A stretch of 64,000 nt of DNA. Source: Biomphalaria glabrata (Eukaryota > Mollusca > Gastropoda > Planorbidae). The DNA is taken from contig NC_074712.1 of NCBI RefSeq assembly GCF_947242115.1, positions 22,592,561 through 22,656,560 on the forward strand, read 5' to 3'. This document shows, one piece after another, positions 1-10,470 of the stretch; the first letter of the stretch is position 1, and every line of letters begins with the position of its first letter. The notes beneath the pieces were generated by a model. It did not search any database and was not told where the DNA came from. It saw only the letters and a list, made by a program, of their open reading frames with translations. Both the position numbers and the translations under genes were made by a program.

Positions 1-110
1 CTCAGAGGCGCCCAAAGAACACGAAATTAGAAATCCCAGTCTTCAACAGGATTCGAAGCCGGGACCCCCGATTCGGAAGCCAAGCTCTTTACCGCTCAGC
101 CACCGCGCCT
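1..110 (-). mobile_element. tRNA-derived SINE, head portion (cut by window edge)
   Basis: Read on the minus strand this begins with a tRNA-like pol III promoter. The A box is GTGGCTGAGCGGTAAAG (87-103) and the B box is GGCTTCGAATCC (49-60), with the spacing expected of a tRNA. It is followed by the SINE-specific stretch GATTTCTAATTTCG. The element runs off the left edge of the window, so its 3' body is not seen. Related body sequence is present at 39108-39660 and 56042-56170. The family resembles a SINE I associate with gastropods; that attribution is from memory. Confidence 0.8.
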
Positions 111-473
111 ATCCTAGGACAAAAAATATTTCTAACACATGAGCTGTTTACTCATGGACATTCGTTGTGTTATATCATGCGCAAAGTATCGACATCAAGT
201 GACTACATTTGTTGTTGTTTTTTTGTTCACTATGTAAATGATTTTGACAAAGACAAATTAGCATATCATTTCAAAACATTGACAAATCTATATTAAAATT
301 TTTTCAAATTATTTCTAAATAACTATTTGTAGTTGGTAACATTTTTAATATCAATAAAGAAATTCTTAATTCCCATTGAAGTTATACTAATAATGAGATA
401 AACCAACTACCAAACTTCTACATTATTGCGATGATAGGATAATAATATAATTCAAACATTTCAGCGTTGTTCT
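111..473. other. unique AT-rich spacer
   Basis: No open frame of note, RNA gene or repeat is visible. The sequence is AT-rich with scattered poly-T runs and leads into the first minisatellite. Confidence 0.6.
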
Positions 474-757
474 TATATCTTGTTGATGTTTCCAGAGCAT
501 ATCTCACAAACTATCTTGTTAATGTTTCCAGGACACATCTCACAAACTATCTTGTTAATGTTTCCAGGGCACATCTCACAAACTATCTTGTTAATGTTTC
601 CAGGACACATCTCACAAACTATCTTGTTAATGTTTCCAGGGCACATCTCACTATCTTGTTAATGTTTCCATGGGCACATCTCACTAACTATCTTGTTAAT
701 GTTTCCAGGGCACATCTCACTATCTTGTTAATGTTTCCAGGGCACATCTCACTAACC
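474..757. repeat. 36-bp minisatellite, about 8 copies
   Basis: The unit starts TTGTTAATGTTTCCAGG and ends CATCTCACAAACTATC. Later copies are shortened by loss of an AACTA segment, giving units of about 31 bp. Because 36 is a multiple of three, two overlapping frames stay open; these are repeat artefacts. Confidence 0.9.
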
Positions 758-1086
758 TTAACAAAATTTCGTTTTGTGCGACACTGTGAAAATATTCTTG
801 TGTGAATGAAAACCATGTTTAAAAAAAAGTTCTATTCCAGACTGTTAGCCGGGAAATAAAATATTCAGTGTCCCGGCAGTTCTGTGTTAGGCCCGTGAAG
901 CTAATTAAGGTATAAATGATTCCTTCTGAGTGGCTCTAAGCACTGGAGATAAGCCGTCTCAAGTTGAGACAGTCTTCAATTACCTCGCCTGCACGCGCCT
1001 AGACACTCAACTCTTCATTTATGTAGCTGCCCAAAATGTGTTAGTCACTAGTGGTGTCATATTTCCGCATTTAGGCCACACGAGAG
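758..1086. other. unique spacer between minisatellites
   Basis: No gene or repeat could be recognised. It contains short frames only and a moderately GC-richer patch around 950-1050. Confidence 0.5.
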
Positions 1087-1304
1087 TCATGTCATGTCAG
1101 CAGTCAATGTCAGCAACCACGTCATATCATGTCAGCAGTCAATGTCAGCAACCACGTCATGTCATGTCAGCAGTCAATGTCAGCAACCACGTCATGTCAT
1201 GTCAGCAGTCAATGTCAGCAATCACGTCATATCATGTCAGCAGTCAATGTCAGCAACCACGTCATGTCATGTCAGCAGTCAATGTTATGTTAGCAGTCAA
1301 AGTT
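1087..1304. repeat. 35-bp minisatellite, about 6 copies
   Basis: The unit is built from GTCATGTCATGTCAGCAGTC followed by AATGTCAGCAACCAC. It has internal sub-repetition of ATGTCA and CAGCA, suggesting growth from a shorter motif. The right edge decays through AGTTAAGTTAGCGGTCAAC into unique DNA. Confidence 0.9.
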
Positions 1305-1340
1305 AAGTTAGCGGTCAACATCAGCGACAACCCTAGCCCT

Positions 1341-1618
1341 AAGCATTAATACCTCATGTCATCAAAACATCAATACACAAACACCTCATGTCATCAAAAC
1401 ATCAATACACAAACACCTCATGACATCAAACATCAATACACAAATACCTCATGTCATCAAGACATAAATACACAAACACCTCATGACATCAAAACATCAG
1501 TACACAAACACCTCATGACATCAAAACATCAATACACAAACACCTCATGACATCAAAACATCGATACACAAACACCTCATGACATCAAAACATCAATACA
1601 CAAACACCTCATGTCATA
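1341..1618. repeat. 32-bp minisatellite, about 9 copies
   Basis: The unit runs CATCAATACACAAACACCTC then ATGACATCAAAA, with ATGTCATC/ATGACATC and one-base A-run length variants. It follows the 35-bp array by under 40 bp but the units are unrelated. Confidence 0.9.
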
Positions 1619-2619
1619 AAGGTGACATCAATATGATAAGAAGAAAATGAACCTAGAATTGTTTTTGGTTTGTTTTGTTTTGCAATGTGCAGTTCTTGCA
1701 GGGAAAGTGTCACATGCCAAGAACTGGTTCTAGTGACACTCATAGCGGTTCTGTCAGTTCTAACATGATTCAAAAGTCCACTTCTGCTATCCTGACATTT
1801 CAAAGAACAAACAAGCAAACAAAAGAAGAACAATCAATCCAATCAATACATACATACATAGGCAAGTATGTATTTTTATCAAAGCAGCCTTGTTGACCTT
1901 GTTAAGTGACATCCATAATTAGTGTGTCTTGTACATTATTCAAGTCTCCAAAGAGACTTTGTTTTCTTCAAAGCTAGACTATCGAGCATTGCTCGTAGCC
2001 CACGACAAGTCTTCAATGGACTTGGGTCAATCGCTTGAAAGATGCTGACAAGAATAACACCAGAAAGTGAGCTCTTGATTCATTCACTTCATGCTCACAC
2101 ACATACACACACACACACACATACACATTGTTGATTAAATATTGTTAAATACTGATTACCTGGCCAATATTGGTTACAAAATGTTCAATACCGGAGATTA
2201 ACTGGACAATACTAGTCACTAACTGAACAATACTAGTCACTAACTGAACAATACTGGTGAATGAGTGAACTATCCAGGTAAATAAGTAAACATTACTGGT
2301 GGTGACTAACTGTACTAACTACACTAGACAATATTAAATGGACGGCTATTGTTTCTACTTTTGGAAATTGATGTTTGACTCTCATTAGGTAAAGCTTTAT
2401 CATCCGTAGTGGTAATCAATAGGCAGGATTGAGACATTTCCTTGATCTTTGGGCTCAAAGTCTTTATATTAATTCAATGTGTAAAACACCGCATATATTA
2501 GGGCCCTCTACGACAGTACAAGACTGTAGCTTCATTATAGCAAGTCATAGTCTGTAACAAAATATACTTATTAAATATAAGACATTAGAAGACATGATAC
2601 AACATGAACAAGAATATTG
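1619..2619. other. unique spacer with a short CA microsatellite
   Basis: Mostly single-copy AT-rich DNA. A (CA)n-type tract with TACA interruptions lies at about 2096-2128. A short direct repeat (ACTAGTCACTAACTGAACAA, two to three copies) lies at about 2209-2260. No coding exon is convincing. Confidence 0.5.
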
Positions 2620-2862
2620 ATAATGCCTATATCTTCGATTCCGAATATAAAGGATGAGTGCAGTGTTTCACCTGATTGTGCATACCTAGTTGTAACTTGC
2701 ATATTTGTCCACACTGATACAAGGACTTTGTCCGCCCATCTTCTACAAGTTTTTTCTTTGGGCCTCAAGTGTGTGTCGCGCAGCCATCATGAGAGCTCTC
2801 CAACGGTCTCTCTCAGAGACCAACTCCTGTCACCTACCTATCAGATACTTTCCTCTATGCCA
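2620..2862 (-). mobile_element. LINE 3' tail, ORF2 C-terminus with CCHC-type finger
   Basis: On the minus strand the sequence encodes WRALMMAARHTLEAQRK, then a degraded basic stretch, then QCGQICKLQLGMHNQVKHC. That is a finger of the C-x-x-C-x-K-x-C...H...C type found at the very C-terminus of some non-LTR retrotransposon polyproteins. It aligns position by position with the better-preserved copy at 32554-32766 (CPGCGKICRSQLGLRSHGKY). Nothing upstream of the tail is recognisable, so it is a 5'-truncated copy. Stops and shifts show it is dead. Confidence 0.65.
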
Positions 2863-2962
2863 GTGAGGGCGAAATAGAGCCTGAATTGATCTTTATAGCG
2901 CTTGGAGGGGGGAGGGGCTCTGTTACGCCATCCTTCTTTCGAATCATCAACAAAACATCGCA

Positions 2963-4447
2963 TGTGGCATGCAGTTATCCACCATACTGGAGAGTTGTCC
3001 CAGTGGCATGCAGTTATCCACCATACTGGAGAGTTGTCCCAGTGGCATGCAGTTATCCACCATACTTGAGACTAGTCCCAGTGGCATGCAGTTATCCACC
3101 ATACTGGAGAGTGGAGAGTTGTCATAGTGGCATGCAGTTATCCACCATACTTGAGACTAATCCCAGTGGCATGCAGTTATCCACCATACTGGAGAGTTGT
3201 CCTAGTGTCATGCAGTTATCCACCATACTGGAGAGTTGTCCCAGTGGCATGCAGTTATCCACCATACTTGAGAGTAATCCTAGTGTCATGCAGTTATCCA
3301 CCATACTGGAGAGTTGTCCCAGTGGCATGCAGTTATCCACCATACTGGAGAGTTGTCCCAGTGGCATGCAGTTATCCACCATACTTGAGACTAGTCCCAG
3401 TGGCATGCAGTTATACACCATACTGGAGAGTTGTCCCAGTGGCATGCAGTTATCCACCTTACTGGAGAGTTGTCCCAGTGTCATGCAGTTATCCACCATA
3501 CTTGAGACTAGTCCCAGTGGCATGCAGTTATCCACCATACTGGAGAGTGGAGAGTTGTCCTAGTGGCATGCAGTTATCCACCATACTTGAGACTAATCCC
3601 AGTGGCATGCAGTTATCCACCATACTGGAGAGTTGTCCTAGTGTCATGCAGTTATTCACCATACTGGAGAGTTGTCCCAGTGGCATGCAGTTATCCACCA
3701 TACTTGAGAGTAATCCCAGTGTCATGTAGTTATCCACCATACTGGAGAGTTGTCCCAGTGGCATGCAGTTATCCACCATACTGGAGAGTTGTCCCAGTGG
3801 CATGCAGTTATCCACCATACTTGAGACTAGTCCCAGTGGCATGCAGTTATCCACCATACTGGAGAGTTGTCCCAGTGGCATGCAGTTATCCACCTTACTG
3901 GAGAGTTGTCCTAGTGTCATGCAGTTATCCACCATACTGGAGAGTTGTCCCAGTGGCATGCAGTTATCCACCATACTGGAGAGTTGTCCCACTGTCATGC
4001 AGTTATCCACCATACTGGAGAGTTGTCCTAGTGGCATGCAGTTATCCACCATACTGGAGAGTTGTCCCAGTGGCATGCAGTTATCCACCATACTGGAGAG
4101 TTGTCCCAGTGGCATGCAGTTATCCACCATACTTTAGAGTTGTCCTAGTGTCATGCAGTTATCCACCATACTGGAGAGTTGTCCTAGTGTCATGCAGTTA
4201 TCCACCATACTGGAGAGTTGTCCTAGTGTCATGCAGTTATCCACCATACTGGAGAGTTGTCCCAGTGTCATCCAGTTATCCACCATACTGGAGAGTTGTC
4301 CCAGTGGCATGCAGTTATCCACCAAACTTGAGACTAATCCCAGTGTCATGCAGTTATCCACCATACTGGAGAGTTGTCCCAGTGGCATGCAGTTATCCAC
4401 CATACTGGAGAGTTGTCCCAGTGGCATGCAGTTATCTACCATACCGT
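2963..4447. repeat. 39-bp minisatellite, about 38 copies, with higher-order repeat
   Basis: The unit starts GTCCCAGTGGCATGCAG and ends TCCACCATACTGGAGAGTT. It contains the palindrome GCATGC. Variants differ at CCCAGTGG/CCTAGTGTC and TGGAGAGTT/TTGAGACTAGT. A 7-bp insertion marks two units (near 3113 and 3546); these flank a block of about 436 bp (11 units plus 7 bp) copied from around 3127 to around 3563. As 39 is divisible by three, plus-strand frames (such as CSYPPYWRVVPVA) and minus-strand frames (such as MVDNCMPLGQLSS) are all open. This is a property of the unit, not evidence of a protein. Confidence 0.95.
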
Positions 4448-4644
4448 CCGATCCAGCAACGCTCTTGAATGGTAAGAAGTCCTTCTACATTGTCCACACC
4501 CACCTCCAGCAGAACAGAGGTATTTGTACTGTAGTCTTACCAGCGTCTGGCCTTTATGAAGTGAAGCCACCTTTGATGGAAGAGTTCAAGGAGCCTTACA
4601 TGCCTTTGAAAGCTATTGATGTTATTGAATGCATTATCAATTAA
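4447..4644 (+). CDS. candidate coding exon, unrecognised
   Basis: Immediately after the 39-bp array the plus strand is open to a TAA at 4642-4644. The peptide includes KKSFYIVHTHLQQNRGICTV and LYEVKPPLMEEFKEPYMPLK, ending IDVIECIIN. About half of third codon positions are G or C, above the surrounding AT-rich DNA, and amino-acid usage looks protein-like rather than random. No start codon or upstream exon is visible; an AG after GATCC near 4460 could be an acceptor. I recognise no family. Alternatives are a fragment of a mobile-element ORF or chance. A 10-bp hairpin follows the stop directly. Confidence 0.3.
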   Translation, partial: SDPATLLNGKKSFYIVHTHLQQNRGICTVVLPASGLYEVKPPLMEEFKEPYMPLKAIDVIECIIN

Positions 4645-4653
4645 AAAAATCCA

Positions 4654-4682
4654 GCCAGATCCTCCACTTGCTAGGATCTGGC
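4654..4682. other. perfect 10-bp inverted repeat (hairpin) after candidate stop codon
   Basis: GCCAGATCCT at 4654-4663 pairs perfectly with AGGATCTGGC at 4673-4682 across a 9-nt loop. It begins 10 bp after the TAA that ends the preceding open frame. The stem is too long and the loop too large for a histone-type 3' stem-loop. The flanking CTGGCCATCATAA is duplicated just downstream. Confidence 0.6.
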
Positions 4683-5751
4683 CATCATAATAAGTACCTG
4701 GCCATCATAATGTATCAGTTTCACGAAGGCCATATGTTTTACCATTGACATATTAAATATGTCAATACACGGCATAAACAAAATTAACAATTACATAGAA
4801 ACAAATATTTCTATAGATGTTATAACGTGGCAAGGGGATCTAGTTCAAAACTATAGTTACTATTGAATGATCTAGTGGCACCATTCCTTGCTATACGAAA
4901 CAAATAAAGGTGGTGGAGGGGTGGGGGGGTGCGCCTGATGGGCTGCCCGTGGACTCGTACTGCCTCGCTCCAGGATCAATGTTGGGACTGCATCACTTGA
5001 GCCTCTTTGTGGACTACTGATCAAAAAGATTTTTTTCTGCTCTAATTGTTTATTCCTAACACGTTGATCTTCCTGTCGCCATTGTCCCCTCTTGTCCTGG
5101 GCCTATAGTCGCCATTGTCCCCTTGTGTCCTGGGCCTCTAGATGGTGGGCTGATAGAAAAAGAAACACGGCTCCCAGCAGCGAGATCGCCTAACATGGGA
5201 ATGCTCTCTAGGTGTCAGTGGCCCCAATTAGGGCTCTCCCATTGAAGGCTCCGTTCTACTTGATTTTCGGACCGAATCGCTAACAGTCAAGATCTCAAAA
5301 TGGTTTGTGCTTTATAGATCTGTTGTTCTCTCTATACAACTTTCAGTATTGAACATTTCACGTGGCATGTGTCAGCAGGTATTAGCAGCAAGTCAAGTGT
5401 AGACTGTCAGCAGATATACACAATTACAAAGCCTGTATTCTAAATACATTATGTGTTTCTATGACTTAGTTGGTCATTGGTCGTTTATTGCTTGAATAAC
5501 TTTTCCTGTGTAGTTGTTACAGCTTAGTGAAAAATGGTCATTTTGAATGCCTGAGAAACCAATTGGTTTATGTTTGTCTTCGTGGTTTCAGGCACGAGTA
5601 GTTACCCACTGACAATGGACGCTAGTTGGATCCATCGTTAGCATTTCGTTCGGTAATAATCCAATTCAATTTGGTTTTCATTATAAACTGAAAGATATTT
5701 TCTGCCTGCTCATCATTTATGAATGTTCCTTTGATCTAGAGCTATACAGCA
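4683..5751. other. unique spacer
   Basis: No gene is recognised. It contains a G-rich run near 4912-4930 and a two-copy direct repeat (CGCCATTGTCCCC followed by TCCTGGGCCT) at about 5076-5140. Confidence 0.5.
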
Positions 5752-7100
5752 TTTATAGTTCACTTTGAATCTATCTTTAGTCCACTTTGAATCTATCTTT
5801 AGTTCACTTTGGATCTATCTTTAGTTCACTTTGGATCTATCTCCAGTTCACTTCGGATCTATTTTTAGTTCACTTTGAATCTATCTTTAGTTCACTTTGG
5901 ATCTATCTTTAGTTCACTTTGAATCTATCTTTAGTTCTCTTTGAATCTATCTTTAGTTCACTTTGGATTTATCTCCAGTTCACTTTGTATCTATCTTTAA
6001 TTCACTTCGGATCTATCTTTAGTTCACGTTGGATCTATCTTTAGTTCACTTTGAATCTATCTTTAGTTCACTTTGAATCTATCTTCAATTCACTTCGGAA
6101 CTATCTTTAGTTCACTTTGGATCTATCTTCAGTCCACTTTGAATCTATCTTTAGTTCACTTTGAACCTATCTTTAGTTCACTTTGAACCTATCTTTAGTT
6201 CACTTTGAATCTATCTTTAGTTCACTTCGGATCTATCTTTAGTTCACTTTGTCTATATCTTTAGTTCAGATTAGTTTAGATTTATTTTCAGTTCACTTTG
6301 GATTTATTTCCAGTCCACTTTGAATCTATCTTTAGTTCACTCTGGATCTATTTTTAGTTCACTTTGGACCTATCTTTAGTTCACTTTGGATCTAGCTTTA
6401 GTTCACTTTGTCTATATCTTTAGTTCACTTTGGATTTATTTTCAGTTCACTTTGGAGTTATTTTCAGTTCACTTTGGATCTATCTTTAGCTCACTTTGGA
6501 TCTATTTTTAGTTCACTTTGGATCTATCTTTAGTTCACTTTGGATCTATCTTAAGTTCCTTTTGGATCAGGGTTAGGGTTAGGGCTAACCTTAACCCTAA
6601 CCCTAACCCTAACCCTATCTTTCATTTTGGATTTATTTATAGTTCCATTTGGACATATTTTAAATTCACTTTGGATTTTAAATTTATTTTAAATTCACTT
6701 TAGTTCACTTTGTCTATATCTTCAGTTCACTTTGGATCTATCTTTAGTTCACTTTGGATCTATCTTTAGTTCATTCTGTATCTATCTTTAGTTCACTCTG
6801 GATCTATTTTTAGTTCACTTTGGATCTATCTTTAGTTCACTTTGTCTATATCTTTAGTTCACTTTTGGATCTATCTTCAGTTCACTTTGGATCTATCTTT
6901 AGTTCACTTTGGATCTATCTTTAGTTCACTTTGGATCTATTTTTAGTTCTCTTTGGATCTATCTTTAGTTCATTTTGGATCTATCTTTCATTTTGGATTT
7001 ATTTATAGTTCACTTTGGACATATTTTAAATTCACTTTGGATCTATCTTTAATTCACTTTGGATCTATCTTTAGTTCACTTTGGATCTATCTTTAGTTAA
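5752..7100. repeat. 22-bp minisatellite, about 60 copies
   Basis: The unit is ATCTTTAGTTCACTTTGG followed by ATCT. Copies are fairly diverged (GGATCT/GAATCT/GTCTAT, TTTAGT/TCCAGT/TTCAGT) and lengths vary slightly. It is one of the older-looking arrays in the window. A telomere-type insert interrupts it at 6568-6617. Confidence 0.95.
6568..6617. repeat. interstitial telomere-like palindrome, TTAGGG meeting CCCTAA
   Basis: About three TTAGGG-type units on the left (AGGGTTAGGGTTAGGG) meet, through CTAACCTTAA, four CCCTAA-type units on the right. The orientation is head-to-head, as in a telomere-telomere junction. Both flanks are the same 22-bp minisatellite, so this is an insertion into, or template switch within, the array. 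TTAGGG is the usual animal telomere repeat, including in molluscs. Confidence 0.85.
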
Positions 7101-7402
7101 CAGTGCAGGAGTGTGTTTATTAGCATGTAATTTTTTTAAAACCAGACCGTGAAACAAAAATCTGATATAAATATGTCCTACTTTATTACAAACTCTTTCA
7201 TCTCTACAAGATTCTATAATGGGTTGACCTCGAGTCATGTTCTGATTTGATCATATTCTAATAATGTTTTGACCATATTTTCATCATATTTTGACCATTA
7301 TATTTTTTCTCTAACTGCTGTAATATTTTTGAAATAGACTATAAACTAAGTTTTTATCTTTATTTTAAGCCTATTTACCTTTAAGTAATTTCATTAGTCA
7401 TT
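7101..7402. other. unique AT-rich spacer
   Basis: Poly-T-rich DNA with a weak ATTTTGACCATATT-like repetition at about 7255-7310. Nothing coding is visible. Confidence 0.5.
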
Positions 7403-7935
<533 letters not shown>

Positions 7936-8799
7936 TAAGTCAACCAGTACCAGTCAACCAGTACCAGTCAACCAGTACCAGTCAACCAGTACCAGTCAAC
8001 CAGTACCAGTCAACCAGTACCAGTCAACCAGTACCAGTCAACCAGTACCAGTACCAGTCAACCAGTACCAGTCAACCAGTACCAGTCAACCAGTACCAGT
8101 CAACCAGTACCAGTACCAGTCAACCAGTACCAGTCAACCAGTACCAGTCAACCAGTACCAGTACCAGTCAACCAGTACCAGTCAACCAGTACCAGTCAAC
8201 CAGTACCAGTCAACCAGTACCAGTCAACCAGTACCAGTCAACCAGTACCAGTCAACCAGTACCAGTCAACCAGTACCAGTCAACCAGTACCAGTCAACCA
8301 GTACCAGTACCAGTCAACCAGTACCAGTCAACCAGTACCAGTCAACCAGTACCAGTCAACCAGTACCAGTCAACCAGTACCAGTCAACCAGTACCAGTAC
8401 CAGTCAACCAGTACCAGTCAACCAGTACCAGTCAACCAGTACCAGTCAACCAGTACTGGTCAACCAGTACCGGTCAACCAGTACCAGTCAACCAGTACCA
8501 GTCAACCAGTACCAGTCAACCAGTACCAGTCAACCAGTACCAGTCAACCAGTACCAGTCAACCAGTACCAGTACCAGTCAACCAGTACCAGTCAACCAGT
8601 ACCAGTACCAGTCAACCAGTACCAGTCAACCAGTACCAGTCAACCAGTACCAGTCAACCAGTCAACCAGTACCAGTCAACCAGTACCAGTCAACCAGTAC
8701 CAGTCAACCAGTACCAGTCAACCAGTACCAGTCAACCAGTACCAGTCAACCAGTACCAGTCAACCAGTACCAGTCAACCAGTACCAGTCAACCAGTTGC
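7936..8799. repeat. 14-bp minisatellite with 6-bp sub-unit, about 60 copies
   Basis: The basic unit is CAACCAGTACCAGT. At irregular intervals an extra ACCAGT is inserted, giving 20-bp units, and once CAACCAGT follows directly on itself. Copies are almost identical apart from ACTGGT and ACCGGT variants near 8455-8475, so the array looks young. AGTACCAGTC and its near-inverse can form weak dyads. Confidence 0.95.
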
Positions 8800-9126
8800 T
8801 GACTCGTGTTCCTCAAAGTTGACGTTTAAAAAGTTGAAACTTAGATCAAGTCAATTTACACAGGAAGACAACTTGTGATCACTGTCGATATAGTCCCTGA
8901 GAGTGTTTTGGAAACAATTCAACGAAATAATAATGCTATACGAAAGCGAATGCGTGAATTTAAAAAATAGTATGAATGGAGATATCAAAATAGCTAATCG
9001 ACCTAAATCCATTTTTTTAATAAAAACATTTGCTTGTAGGTCTACATATATTTAGATCTAGATTTAGAGGAACATTTATGCCAAGTTTTATCAAGATTGT
9101 TCAAACGTTTTTGTTTTCTATTCGTA
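8800..9126. other. unique spacer
   Basis: No gene is recognised. Short open stretches only, including a lysine-rich one around 8905-8965 with no supporting context. Confidence 0.5.
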
Positions 9127-9188
9127 ACATACATACATACATACATACATACATACATACATACATACATACATACATACATACATAC
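9127..9188. repeat. (CATA)n microsatellite
   Basis: About 15 uninterrupted CATA repeats. Confidence 0.95.
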
Positions 9189-9538
9189 GCTTTACTTTCT
9201 ACCTTACTTCTACTTTATAATATATATATATACTATTTATAGTTTAATTATAAAAATACTCTAACAAAATGTACACAGTAACGATTATTCTACTTATGAC
9301 CATCGTAATGACTCACACTACTAATGTATTACCACAGAGAGTCAAAATTTAATCTTATCTTTTGGTGTCGGGAGGATTTATGACTAACTTCCACCTCCCA
9401 AGATACAGGTAGAGACTCACTCTACTCCAGGTAAGTCTGAGATCAATGTACTATCTAATGAACTAACAGAGAATCTCTATCCTGTGCTCTAAATTTAAAA
9501 CTCAGGTAAGCTTCAAGATTAACGGTTCTTGAACTCAC
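9189..9538. other. spacer downstream of the candidate minus-strand exon
   Basis: It contains two plus-strand sequences matching strong splice donors, TCCAG|GTAAGT near 9428 and CTCAG|GTAAGC near 9513, but no convincing plus-strand coding exon beside them. The minus-strand donor of the candidate exon (GTGAGT, plus-strand ACTCAC) lies at 9533-9538. Confidence 0.4.
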
Positions 9539-9748
9539 AGGGCGATTTCACCAGCAGACATCTCACTGGTTGTGTTCACTTTGACTCTTCTATTGATGCC
9601 ATTTTTGAATGCTTGAGTCTCTATAGAACCAGGAGGGAGATGTTCCAGACGTAGGAGAACCCAATGGACAATCTGAGGGGAAAGCCAGTGCGTATTTTCA
9701 CTGCTAATGTATAAGTTCACTATAAACACTTGACTGGCTTCTAGTACG
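9539..9748 (-). CDS. candidate internal exon (210 bp, phase 2-2), unrecognised protein
   Basis: On the minus strand this is open throughout for 69 full codons plus split codons at each end. The upstream acceptor is TTTTCTTTTGAGATAACAG and the downstream donor is CCT|GTGAGT, a strong match. Both inferred introns are phase 2, so the exon is symmetric. The peptide begins VLEASQVFIVNLYISSENTH, continues WLSPQIVHWVLLRLEHLPPG, and ends RVKVNTTSEMSAGEIA. The composition is balanced and unlike random AT-rich translation. The hydrophobic stretch IVHWVLLRL is too short for a clear membrane span, and VNTT offers an N-glycosylation sequon (NTT). I cannot name a family. An exonised repeat or chance frame remain possible. 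Confidence 0.38.
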
Positions 9749-10069
9749 CTGTTATCTCAAAAGAAAATCTTCTCCAACAGGCGCAGCACAAATAGTCCAT
9801 AAACCTTACCTCCAAACCTCCACTTTCAAGTGATCCTAATTCAGTTTTTTAGGTCATGTAGTAGACCAAATAAGTTGTTCAATGGATTCCAGCTGTACAG
9901 AGAAGTATTCTGTGGTAGTGATAGAGATGTCTTCATCTTGTCTCAGTCTAGAACTTTGATGGGAAGTTCATAAAGTTTCATAGATACGTTTGAAAACTTT
10001 CTGGTCTTTTTTCTTGATTCATTGGTGACGATTGCCCTGAATGAAGCAAACTAGTGGGGAAAAATAGCT
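9749..10069. other. spacer, putative intron side of the candidate exon
   Basis: It holds the acceptor-like tract for the minus-strand exon (9749-9775) and otherwise nothing recognised. Confidence 0.4.
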
Positions 10070-10172
10070 CAAAATGTTTACTGAAGATGTTTACTCAAAA
10101 TGTTTACTCAAGATGTTTACTCAAGATGTTTACTCAAGATGTTTACTCAAGATGTTTACTCAAGATGTCTAC
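10070..10172. repeat. 13-bp minisatellite, about 8 copies
   Basis: The unit is ATGTTTACTCAAG, with AAAATG/AAGATG variants at the left edge and GTCTACTCATAC at the right edge. Copies are nearly identical. Confidence 0.9.
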
Positions 10173-10315
10173 TCATACTGTGAGTTTTGCGGTTTTTGGA
10201 TCTAAAGGACCAACTGAAAACGAGCACATAGTCAAAGACACTAAGAGATTCTGTTTTATACCAAGTTCAATAAACTCTAAGCGTATCCTAAAACTAATGT
10301 TATATCACTTATCAT

Positions 10316-10470
10316 GTCCCTAATGTAATAGGTTTTAACATAATCATTGCCCTAACACAATAATTTTTAATCTAATCATGTACCTAATGTAATGTTTTAA
10401 CCTAATCATGGCCCAAATGCAACCATTTTTAACATAATCCTGCCCGTAAAGTAATAAGTTCTAACCTCAT
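10316..10470. repeat. degenerate repeat of about 40 bp, four copies
   Basis: Diverged copies share CCTAATGTAAT, TTTTAACATAATCAT and GCCC. They are much older than neighbouring arrays. Confidence 0.6.

Noticed and set aside
2886-4442. Proline/tyrosine-rich (CSYPPYWRVVP) frame as a secreted adhesive or shell-matrix repeat protein
   Set aside because: Tempting for a mollusc, but the frame is broken by 7-bp insertions and an equally open minus frame exists; no signal peptide or splice sites.
4654-4682. Histone mRNA 3' stem-loop or bacterial terminator
   Set aside because: The stem is 10 bp with a 9-nt loop and no T-run; neither class fits, and the preceding frame is not a histone.
7936-8799. 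CRISPR-like array of short regular repeats
   Set aside because: Repeats are contiguous with no unique spacers, and the context is eukaryotic.
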